A stretch of 64,000 nt of DNA from positions 1-64,000 of the forward strand of contig DATEHI010000152.1 in NCBI GenBank assembly GCA_035279665.1, in the 5' to 3' direction. This DNA is from CF-13 sp035279665. GTDB taxonomy: Bacteria; Chloroflexota; Dormibacteria; CF-121. A program made the translations under genes and the position numbers. Below are positions 57,227 to 64,000 of the stretch, piece after piece. Position 1 is the first letter of the stretch, and each line of letters begins with the position of its first letter. The notes beneath the pieces are model-generated. The model saw nothing but the letters and a program-made list of their open reading frames with translations, did not search any database and was not told the origin of the DNA.

Positions 57227-58054
57227 GTGACCTCACCAGCCTGGCTTCCCATCTTCCGCGCCATCGCCGCGGAGATCCGCGCCACGATCCCGCCGCTCGC
57301 CGGCACGCCCCGGGGACGCGAGGAGGTCGGCCTCGGCGCCGGCGGCGACCGGACCATTTATCTCGACCAGCTTGCCGAAGAGATCGTGGTCCGCCACCTG
57401 GAGCAAGCCTATCGCAGCGGCCTGCGCTTCCGGCTGATCTCGGAGGAACTCGGCGAGCGCGACTTTGGCGGCGAGCTGCTGGTGCTGGCCGACCCGCTGG
57501 ACGGAAGCTACAACGCCAAGATGGGGCTGCCATACTATGCGGTCGTGCTGGCCGTCACTGAGGGTGACCGGTTTTCGGACGTGCGGCTCGGTTATGTCCA
57601 GAACCTGGTGACCGGTGACGAGTACCACGCGATTTCCGGAGCCGGAGCGTTTCACCGGGGTGAGCCGCTTCGGCCGACACCCCCAGCATTTGACGGCCGC
57701 TCGATTGCGCTGGTCCAGTTCGACGCGCCGTCCGGGGTGGAACCGCGCGAGCGAGCCGCGCCGATCTTCGCCCTGGCGGAGAAGGTGCGCCAGCTCGGCT
57801 CGGCGGCGCTCAACCTCTGCCACACCGCCTCTGGTGGGGTCGCGCTCCAGGTGACGCCCGCGCCGGTGCGGTCCTTCGACCTGGCGGGCCCCGTCCTCAT
57901 CCTCCGGGAGGCCGGCGGGATCGCGACCGACTATCAAGGCGGGTCGATCGAGTCGGTCTCCGTCCGATTGGACACGCGCACCACGCTGCTGGCGTCGCTG
58001 TCCCCGCAGATTCACGCGTACGCGCTCGAGGTGTTGGGGGCCCGGGTTCGCTGA
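57227..58054 (+). CDS. Inositol monophosphatase-fold sugar phosphatase
   Basis: 275 aa from GTG 57227. Motifs of the IMPase/FBPase fold: LISEELGE for the metal-binding Glu, LADPLDGSYNA for the second metal site, and VRSFDLAGPVLILREAGG for the third. It dephosphorylates a sugar or inositol phosphate. The stop overlaps the glycosyltransferase ATG (TGATG), linking it to glucan metabolism. Substrate not determined. Confidence 0.88.
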   Translation: MTSPAWLPIFRAIAAEIRATIPPLAGTPRGREEVGLGAGGDRTIYLDQLAEEIVVRHLEQAYRSGLRFRLISEELGERDFGGELLVLADPLDGSYNAKMGLPYYAVVLAVTEGDRFSDVRLGYVQNLVTGDEYHAISGAGAFHRGEPLRPTPPAFDGRSIALVQFDAPSGVEPRERAAPIFALAEKVRQLGSAALNLCHTASGGVALQVTPAPVRSFDLAGPVLILREAGGIATDYQGGSIESVSVRLDTRTTLLASLSPQIHAYALEVLGARVR

Positions 58055-59361
58055 TGCTGGAGCCGGAGCAGACCACCTTCATCCTGCTCTCCTTCGAGGG
58101 TCCCGACGAGTACTCGCAGGCCGGTGGCCTGGGCGTGCGGGTTAAGGAGCTGTCGCGGGCGCTGGCCGAGCGAGGCTTCGAGACGCACCTGTTTTTCGTC
58201 GGCGATCCCAATCTGCCATCGGATGAGAGCGCGCTCGACGGGCGGCTGTGGCTGCATCGCTGGAGCCAGTGGATCAGCCGCTTCCACCCGGTGGGCGTCT
58301 ACGACGGCGAGGATGACAAGGTCGCCGATCTCAACCGCAGCCTCCCGGACGCGCTTGTGAAGGATTACATCAAGCCGGCGATTGGGCGAGGAAAGACGGT
58401 GGTGGTGGTTGGTGAGGAATGGCACATCGCGCATGCGATGAGCCTGATCTCGGATGGGCTCTACTTCGCCGGGCTGCGAGACCGCTGCCTCCTCCTCTGG
58501 AATGCGAACAACCACTTCTCCTTCCATCGCATCAACTGGGGCCAGCTCTCCTTCGTCTGCACGCTGATGACGGTGAGCCGCTACATGAAGCACGTCATGT
58601 GGCGCTGGGGCGTCAACCCGATCGTGGTGCCGAACGGCATCCCCGGGTCGATGATCGCCCGGGTGAGCCAGGCGCAGGTGCGGGCGGTGCGCGCCGCCGT
58701 GAATGCGCAAGCGTTCCTCTTCAAAATCGGCCGGTTCAGCCCGGATAAACGGTGGCACCAGGCGATCGCCGCCGTCGCCCAACTGAAGGAACGGGGGGTC
58801 ACGACCCGCCTGCTGATGCGCGGCGGCCTCGAACCCTTCGGCGGTGAGGTGCTCGATTTTGCGGAACAGCGGGGACTGCGGGTGGCGCCGTTGTCCACCC
58901 GCATCGACGATGTCGCCGGCCTGGCAAAGACGCTCAAGGACCACCAGGACGCCGACGTCTGGAACGTGACCGCGTTCCTGCCGGACGACCTGTTGCCGGT
59001 GCTCTACGCCTCGGCGACCGCGACCCTGGCGAACAGCGGGCACGAGCCGTTCGGCCTGGTGGGCCTGGAGGCGATGGCCTCCGGCGGCGTCGCCTTCGTC
59101 GGCGCCACCGGTGAGGAATACGCCGAACCGTTCAAGAACGCGATCGTCATCGAGACGGAGGACGCGGCCGAGATCGTCGCCTATGTCAACCACCTGGCGG
59201 CGCGTCCGGAGACGGCGCGCAACCTGCGGATCGCTGCCCAGCGGACGGCGCGAGACTACACCTGGCAGCGCGTCATCGACATCTTCTTGCAACGCCTCGA
59301 ATTCGTCGCCCTGAAGCAGGGGCTGAACATCCCGTCTGAGAGGATAGAAGGCGATGCCTAA
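58054..59361 (+). CDS. Glycosyltransferase, GT4/glycogen-synthase-like
   Basis: 435 aa. GT-B fold with the N-terminal glycine-rich LSFEGPDEYSQAGGLGVRV typical of glucan synthase-like enzymes. C-terminal donor-site motifs are KIGRFSPDKRWHQAI and SGHEPFGLVGLEAMASGGV with the E-x7-E pattern. It probably uses a nucleotide-activated glucose for alpha-glucan synthesis. The 3' end overlaps the GH57 start by eight bases, as expected for a synthase/branching-type pair. Confidence 0.87.
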   Translation: MLEPEQTTFILLSFEGPDEYSQAGGLGVRVKELSRALAERGFETHLFFVGDPNLPSDESALDGRLWLHRWSQWISRFHPVGVYDGEDDKVADLNRSLPDALVKDYIKPAIGRGKTVVVVGEEWHIAHAMSLISDGLYFAGLRDRCLLLWNANNHFSFHRINWGQLSFVCTLMTVSRYMKHVMWRWGVNPIVVPNGIPGSMIARVSQAQVRAVRAAVNAQAFLFKIGRFSPDKRWHQAIAAVAQLKERGVTTRLLMRGGLEPFGGEVLDFAEQRGLRVAPLSTRIDDVAGLAKTLKDHQDADVWNVTAFLPDDLLPVLYASATATLANSGHEPFGLVGLEAMASGGVAFVGATGEEYAEPFKNAIVIETEDAAEIVAYVNHLAARPETARNLRIAAQRTARDYTWQRVIDIFLQRLEFVALKQGLNIPSERIEGDA

Positions 59362-60559
59362 CTCGCTGGTCATCTACATGGTCGCGCACCAGCCACGCCG
59401 GATCCGGCTGCCCGCGCAGCTGATCCCGCGGGGCACCGCGCCCGAGAAGATGGACGCGCTGATCTTCGACGATCAGATGGACCGGCGCTACTTCGACAAG
59501 GTGGCGAAATACTGCTACCGGCCCGCCACCGAACTCTTCCAGTCGCTGGTGGACAAGGGGATGAAGATCTCCCTGGGCTTCTCCGTGTCGTTTCTGCTGC
59601 AAATGCGCCGCTATGGCCCGGACGTGCTGGCCGGCTTCCAGAAGCTCGTCAGCCACGAGAACGTCGAGCTGGTCGCGGTCGAGCCCTATCACTCCTTCAT
59701 CTTTTATCTCGATATCGGCGCCTTTGCCGAGCGGATGGCATGGGGCAAACACCAGCTCGAGGACACCTTCCAGAAAACGATCACCGTCACCGACACCACC
59801 GAGATGTTCATGTCGAACGATGTCTACTTCCAGTTGCAGCTCAGCGGTTTCAAGGGCGCCCTGATGGACGGCCGGCCCTGGGTAATGGGCTGGCGCGAGC
59901 CGACGCACCTTTACCGCTATCCCAACGAGGAGATGCGGCTCTTCACCCGCCATTACGAGCTGAGCGACGATGTTGGCTACCGCTTCAGCAACCGCGAGTG
60001 GAATGGCTGGCCGCTGATGGCCGATACCTACGCGACCTGGATCCGGCAGGCGATGGGCGAGTTCGTCTTTCTCGCCTGGGACTTTGAGACCTTCGGCGAG
60101 CACCATCGGGCCGACTCGGGCATCTTCCCCTTCATGCACGCGCTCCATGCCGACTTCGCCAAGAACAAGATGCGCTACCTGTCGCCGTCGGAGGCGATTG
60201 CCACCTTCAAGGACGCCCACGAGATGCCACTGCCGGAGTACGGATGCACCTGGGCCGGAGATGGCGGCATGGACTTCTTCCTGGGTAACGAGGCGCAACA
60301 GGGCATCTTCCGGCTGATGCACCACATCTACAACAAGGCGAAGCTGACCAAGCACCCGCACCTGATCGACATCGCCATGTGGTTGCTGCAGTCCGACAAC
60401 CTTCACCTGATCCAATGGTTTTCCAAGGCCGGCGCGCAGGCGGAGGTCTCCGCCTACTTCACCCCGGACGAATGGTGGGAGCTCGGCGGTCTGGGCATCC
60501 TTCGCGAACAGCAGCGGGTCTACGTCAACTTCCTGCGGGCGATGGACGAGTATGTGTGA
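59354..60559 (+). CDS. GH57-family glycoside hydrolase
   Basis: 401 aa. The start (LVIYMVAHQPRRIRLP) is a variant of the GH57 motif 1 HQP. Later motifs include GISVSF-like GFSVSFLLQM, VEPYHSFIF, and FLAWDFETFGEHH, where the Asp/Glu supply catalytic carboxylates. GH57 enzymes act as alpha-amylases, 4-alpha-glucanotransferases or branching enzymes on alpha-1,4-glucans. Cotranscribed with the glycosyltransferase. Shorter than typical GH57 branching enzymes. Confidence 0.85.
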   Translation: MPNSLVIYMVAHQPRRIRLPAQLIPRGTAPEKMDALIFDDQMDRRYFDKVAKYCYRPATELFQSLVDKGMKISLGFSVSFLLQMRRYGPDVLAGFQKLVSHENVELVAVEPYHSFIFYLDIGAFAERMAWGKHQLEDTFQKTITVTDTTEMFMSNDVYFQLQLSGFKGALMDGRPWVMGWREPTHLYRYPNEEMRLFTRHYELSDDVGYRFSNREWNGWPLMADTYATWIRQAMGEFVFLAWDFETFGEHHRADSGIFPFMHALHADFAKNKMRYLSPSEAIATFKDAHEMPLPEYGCTWAGDGGMDFFLGNEAQQGIFRLMHHIYNKAKLTKHPHLIDIAMWLLQSDNLHLIQWFSKAGAQAEVSAYFTPDEWWELGGLGILREQQRVYVNFLRAMDEYV

Positions 60560-60690
60560 GGCGAAACAGCCGCCCGTGGTTACCGGCTAGCGCACATCGG
60601 GACCCACGCAAAACCCGGATACGGCGAGTCCTTTACGGCTGATACTCAGCCACTCTAGAATTCGAAAGGAATGGAAGTGAGGGGACTGCT

Positions 60691-61107
60691 GTGAGTGGCG
60701 TCCCGGCTTCAATTCCGGCAAACGACGAACCACCCGTCCTTGTCGCCGATGACGACAAGGACGTTCGCACGATGCTCCGGACGTTGCTCGAGCTCGATGG
60801 CCACGACGTCATGGAAGCCAAGGACGGCGATGAGGCCTGGCGGCTGTGCGTCGAGAGCCAGCCGGCGGTCGTCGTGGCCGACATCCAGATGCCGGGGATC
60901 GACGGGCTACAACTCTGCCGGCGGATCCGTGAGAGCCGCTACTCCCTCGACATCAAGGTCATCGTCTACACCGCCGGGATGGCGACGCCCGAGGAGGCCA
61001 AAAAGGCCGGCTGTGACGAGTACTTCCTGAAGACCGATCCCTTGCCAAAGCTGCGGGCCAAGGTCCGTCAATACACGAGCGCCCGTTCAGGACCTCCCAC
61101 GCTCTAG
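60691..61107 (+). CDS. Single-domain response regulator
   Basis: 138 aa from GTG 60691. Receiver-domain landmarks: VLVADDDKDVR for the acidic pair, VVVADIQMPGIDG with the phosphoacceptor Asp, VYTAGM with the Thr, and YFLKTDPLPKL with the Lys. No output domain. It may receive phosphate from an orphan kinase such as the one at 19886. It sits inside the glucan cluster but has its own 131-base upstream region. Confidence 0.92.
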   Translation: MSGVPASIPANDEPPVLVADDDKDVRTMLRTLLELDGHDVMEAKDGDEAWRLCVESQPAVVVADIQMPGIDGLQLCRRIRESRYSLDIKVIVYTAGMATPEEAKKAGCDEYFLKTDPLPKLRAKVRQYTSARSGPPTL

Positions 61108-61132
61108 CCTTACCCTCCCCTCACCAGGGTGC

Positions 61133-61149
61133 GAATACGATCCGTATTC
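61133..61149. promoter_or_regulatory. 7-bp inverted repeat GAATACG-ATC-CGTATTC
   Basis: Perfect dyad between the response regulator and the next gene, 45 bases before the GTG at 61194. Possible operator for the downstream gene; no T-tract, so not a clear terminator. Confidence 0.35.
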
Positions 61150-61193
61150 AGCGGCTGCAAGGTCGACCGGCGCGCCCGGGTTATACCGCAGGG

Positions 61194-61841
61194 GTGCCTT
61201 CCTTGCCCGTGCCGCCGTTTCCGGCCGTGGTCGCCGTGGCCATTGGCGTGCTGCTCCTGCTGCGGCTCGTCGGCGGGTCCATGCCCTGGGGCCAATTGAT
61301 GATCGCCGTCGGCCCGGACGGCCGCCCGATGCGGCCGCGTGTCAAATGGCACCTGTGGAGCATCTGTCGTGGCGAGCCGCCCTTGATGACGGCGGCGCTC
61401 GGTTTTGTCTCCATCGTGCTCGGGTTGCTGGCGCTTTATTTTGTCGGGCCGGAGCTGGCGGAGGCGATCATCCACCCGGGGGCCCGCTGGCTCGTGTACC
61501 TGATGCTATTCACCCTGGGGGCATCCGGCACGGTCGTGCCGATCGGCGTCATCGTGCTCGTCCGCAGCGGCCTCGACCTGGCCGCCCGGCGATCCTCCAT
61601 GGTCGGGGTGGTGGTGGGCATGCGCCGCGACGTCGGCCTCTTCGGTCGGACCTACCGCATCGCCCTTCAAGGCGGCGACCGTGTGCTGACCAAAAGACTC
61701 TGGGCCGAAGCGTTCCGCGTCAACCGGTCGGCCTTCGATGAGCTGCGGCCGGGTGACCGCCTCACCATCGAATACTCCCCCCACCTGCGCTATGTCTACC
61801 ACATGGTCATGCCGGAGCCGCTGAAAAAAGCGGTCGGTTAG
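61194..61841 (+). CDS. Membrane protein, unknown function
   Basis: 215 aa from GTG 61194. Three membrane helices (VVAVAIGVLLLLRLVGG, LGFVSIVLGLLALYFVG, VYLMLFTLGASGTVVPIGVIVL) and a C-terminal soluble beta-rich part (VGVVVGMRRDVGLFGRTYRI, LRPGDRLTIEYSPHLRYVY). No family recognised. A TTATAC hexamer shortly upstream suggests a near-leaderless mRNA. It ends 15 bases before the large GH57 gene. Confidence 0.65.
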   Translation: MPSLPVPPFPAVVAVAIGVLLLLRLVGGSMPWGQLMIAVGPDGRPMRPRVKWHLWSICRGEPPLMTAALGFVSIVLGLLALYFVGPELAEAIIHPGARWLVYLMLFTLGASGTVVPIGVIVLVRSGLDLAARRSSMVGVVVGMRRDVGLFGRTYRIALQGGDRVLTKRLWAEAFRVNRSAFDELRPGDRLTIEYSPHLRYVYHMVMPEPLKKAVG

Positions 61842-61856
61842 CTAGACTCTTTCCCC

Positions 61857-64000
61857 GTGACGCGCCCCCTGCATGTGGCCTTCGTCTGGCACATGCACCA
61901 GCCCTATTACAAGGATGACCTGACCAAAAGTTTCCTGCTGCCATGGGTTCGGTTGCGCGCCGCCAAGGACTACTACAAGATGCCGGCCCTGCTCGACGAT
62001 TACCCGGCCATCAAGCAGACCTTCAACCTGGTGCCTGCACTGGTGACGCAGATCCAGGACTACGTCGACGGCGGTTTCCAGGACGTCTACCTGGACCTCG
62101 CCCGCCGTCCGGTCTCGACGCTCAGCGGTGACGAGCGTGCCTTTATCGCGCGCTGGATGAGCGAGTCGAGCCAGATCCGGCGCGTCCGCCAGTATCCGCG
62201 CTACCTGGAACTCGTGCGAAAGCGGGAGCAGGCCTGGTCGCGCGCGTCCAACGACGGCATGGCGACGCTCTTCTCCGACGAGGAGCTGCGCGATCTGCTC
62301 GTGTGGTTCAACCTCTCATGGATCGGCCCCGAGGTGATGGAGCGCGACCCCGAGATTGCCGAACTGGTCCGCAAGGGCCGGCTCTTTTCTGACGCCGACA
62401 TCGAGCCGGTGCTGCGGGTCCAGTTGGCGTTGCTCCGCAATGTGCTGCCCAAATACCGTGAGCTGCAGGAGCGCGGGCAGGCGGAGCTGATCACCAGCCC
62501 CTCCTACCATCCCATCCTGCCGCTGATCGCGGACCTTGGCATTGCGCGCGTAGCACGACCCGACCTGGCGATGCCGCGGCGGCCGTTCAAGCATCTCGAC
62601 GACGCGGCCGAGCAGCTACGCCTCGGCATCGAGACGCATACACGGTACTTCGGCCGCCGCCCGCGCGGGCTCTGGCCACCCGAGGCCGCCATCTCCGATG
62701 ACGCCGTGCGGTTGGCGGCCGATCATGCACTCGAATGGATGCTCAGTGACGAGGGCGTCCTCTCTCGATCACTCCCGAGTCCGATCACGCGGGATGCGCA
62801 GGGGCAGGTGATGCAGGCCGGCTTGCTCTACCAGCCCTACCGCGTGCAGGGCAACGGCCCGCCGATTCATCTCCTCTTCCGCGACGCCCGGCTCTCGAAC
62901 GCGATTGGCTTCGAGTGCCAGAACTTGCCGGCCGATCAGGCAGCCACGGACCTCGTCGACCGGCTTCGCGCCATTCAGCAGCAGCAGGAGGACACGCCCT
63001 TCCTGGCCGTGATCGCCCTGGACGGCGAAAACTGCTGGGATTCGTATGAGGCCAACGGCAACCCCTTCCTCCAGTCGCTTTACCGCCGGCTGATGCATGA
63101 GCCGCAGCTGAAAGCGGTGACGGTTTCGGAATTTCTCGGGACCTTTCCCGCCGATGGCTCGCTGTCCCGCATTCATCCCGGCTCCTGGATCAACGCGAAC
63201 TTCGATACCTGGGTCGGCGACGAGGCGCACAACGTGGCCTGGGACCTGCTGGCCGAGGCGCGGGATTTTCTCAGCGCGCGTGAGCGAGAGGCGGATGAGC
63301 CCGAGTCGCTCGCGTCGGCGCGCCGCGAAGCGCTCATCGCCGAGGGAAGCGACTGGTTCTGGTGGTTTGGCCGATCGCACGACTCGGGGATGGACCAGAT
63401 CTGGGATAGCCTCTTCAGGCTCCATCTTCGCAACATCTATATGTCGCTGCGGCGGCCGCCCCCGGCCAGCCTCTATAAGCCGATCGCCAGGGAAGCCGCG
63501 GGATCGGCCTCGAAGCGGCCCGATCGCAAGATCACGCCCAAGCTCAACGGCCAGGCGGATGAGGCAGAGTGGGAGGCGGGCGGATACGTGGATGTCAGCG
63601 CGCTCTTCGGCGCGATGCATCCCCCCAGGGGGGCCGTGCGGCGGATCTGGTTCGGTCACGACGATCACAACCTCTACTTGCGATTCGATTTGCTCCCCGC
63701 CGATCGGCCGCGAGCGGTCGAGCTCGAGATCTTCTTTTCCGGCAGCCCGACGAAGCGGAGCGACGGCAACTTCGGTTTTGATCCTGCGTTGCGCTTGACG
63801 GCGCGGCCCAGCGGTTCAGACCTCGAGTTGGAGTTGCGCGGGGTGGCGGCTGATGCGCTCCTCGGACAGCCGCGCTGGGCCGGCCGAGCCATGGGCGGTG
63901 AGGCGGTCGCCTTTGCCGTGCCCTTCGACGCGCTCGGGCACGACCCGGGCGAGACGGTCGAAATGGTGGCGGTCGCCCACGAGGGGGGCAAAGCCGTCGA
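61857..64000 (+). CDS. GH57 alpha-glucan hydrolase with C-terminal sugar-binding-like domain (3' end outside window)
   Basis: GTG at 61857; at least 714 codons remain open to the window edge. GH57 motif 1 is VAFVWHMHQPYYKDD. Motif 3 is RPRGLWPPEAAISDDAV, with the probable nucleophile Glu. Motif 4 is VIALDGENCWDSYEANG, with the probable acid/base Asp. From about residue 555 a second beta-rich domain begins (ITPKLNGQADEAEWEAGGYV, IWFGHDDHNLYLRFDL), resembling the CBM9/glucodextranase C-terminal type. There is no signal peptide, so it likely acts on intracellular alpha-glucan. Last gene of the glucan cluster in view. Confidence 0.9.
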   Translation, partial: MTRPLHVAFVWHMHQPYYKDDLTKSFLLPWVRLRAAKDYYKMPALLDDYPAIKQTFNLVPALVTQIQDYVDGGFQDVYLDLARRPVSTLSGDERAFIARWMSESSQIRRVRQYPRYLELVRKREQAWSRASNDGMATLFSDEELRDLLVWFNLSWIGPEVMERDPEIAELVRKGRLFSDADIEPVLRVQLALLRNVLPKYRELQERGQAELITSPSYHPILPLIADLGIARVARPDLAMPRRPFKHLDDAAEQLRLGIETHTRYFGRRPRGLWPPEAAISDDAVRLAADHALEWMLSDEGVLSRSLPSPITRDAQGQVMQAGLLYQPYRVQGNGPPIHLLFRDARLSNAIGFECQNLPADQAATDLVDRLRAIQQQQEDTPFLAVIALDGENCWDSYEANGNPFLQSLYRRLMHEPQLKAVTVSEFLGTFPADGSLSRIHPGSWINANFDTWVGDEAHNVAWDLLAEARDFLSAREREADEPESLASARREALIAEGSDWFWWFGRSHDSGMDQIWDSLFRLHLRNIYMSLRRPPPASLYKPIAREAAGSASKRPDRKITPKLNGQADEAEWEAGGYVDVSALFGAMHPPRGAVRRIWFGHDDHNLYLRFDLLPADRPRAVELEIFFSGSPTKRSDGNFGFDPALRLTARPSGSDLELELRGVAADALLGQPRWAGRAMGGEAVAFAVPFDALGHDPGETVEMVAVAHEGGKAV

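Overview
The window is a 64 kb, GC-rich, gene-dense bacterial chromosome segment. It shows many GTG/TTG starts, 1-4 base stop/start overlaps and several leaderless or near-leaderless starts. The gene set points to a soil-type high-GC bacterium from Actinobacteriota, Chloroflexota or the Dormibacterota: a Ddn-like deazaflavin oxidoreductase, UdgX, an ImuA-ImuB-DnaE2 mutasome, a DUF222/HNH protein, cyanophycin enzymes and LexA boxes of the CGAAC-N4-GTTCG type. The phylum is inference; no marker here settles it. One tRNA gene (Ser-GCT) was seen, and no rRNA, phage, insertion sequence or CRISPR array. No gene-free stretch exceeds 300 bases; the largest gap is 23059-23317.

Layout. 1-5690: end of a secreted HE-motif protein, an MFS exporter with a Ddn-like enzyme, and two unusual ECF sigma factors, one overlapping a YCII gene. 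5842-9159: a secreted GH15 glucoamylase/glucodextranase. 9289-9840: an OsmC-like gene whose first catalytic Cys codon is TGA, followed by a hairpin that fits a bacterial SECIS element, so probably a selenoprotein. 9848-14363: a homocysteine methyltransferase and a CheR/CheB signalling pair with a winged-helix protein and a His-less HisKA-like protein. 14375-19748: cyanophycin locus (CphB, CphA and a shorter Mur-ligase paralogue). 19886-22245: histidine kinase, UdgX, two small genes and tRNA-Ser.

22315-26410: a secreted protein, DinB, DUF72, an SOS-controlled small protein with a DUF222/HNH protein, and a stand-alone Lrp-type ligand domain. 26434-31802: a LexA-controlled imuA-imuB-DUF6504-dnaE2 operon. 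31851-36117: ABC exporter with a TetR regulator carrying two HTH domains, Fpg/Nei glycosylase and SDR. 36156-42665: ACT protein, two glutamine synthetases with a 43-codon ORF between them, membrane proteins and an ABC-F ATPase. 42837-47259: a coiled-coil protein, MgtC, a mini-ORF with its own terminator, two enoyl-CoA hydratases and small membrane proteins.

47286-50229: an Rrf2 regulator with a structured leader, two E1-like (ThiF/MoeB) enzymes and an MTA phosphorylase, probably a sulfur-related operon. 50394-57218: surface glycosylation locus (epimerase, PH-like protein, GT39 mannosyltransferase, a polytopic membrane protein with an in-frame 39-bp minisatellite, a holin-like protein and a PIG-V-like mannosyltransferase). 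57227-64000: alpha-glucan metabolism (IMPase-fold phosphatase, glycosyltransferase, two GH57 enzymes) plus a response regulator.

Themes: DNA damage response (UdgX, Fpg, mutasome, LexA promoters), nitrogen storage and assimilation (cyanophycin, glutamine synthetases, ACT), alpha-glucan turnover, and surface glycosylation. The most notable observations are the candidate Sec-OsmC gene, the SOS-driven small ORF/HNH operon, the twin-HTH TetR protein, the second Mur-ligase beside cyanophycin synthetase, and several structured leaders or mini-transcripts.
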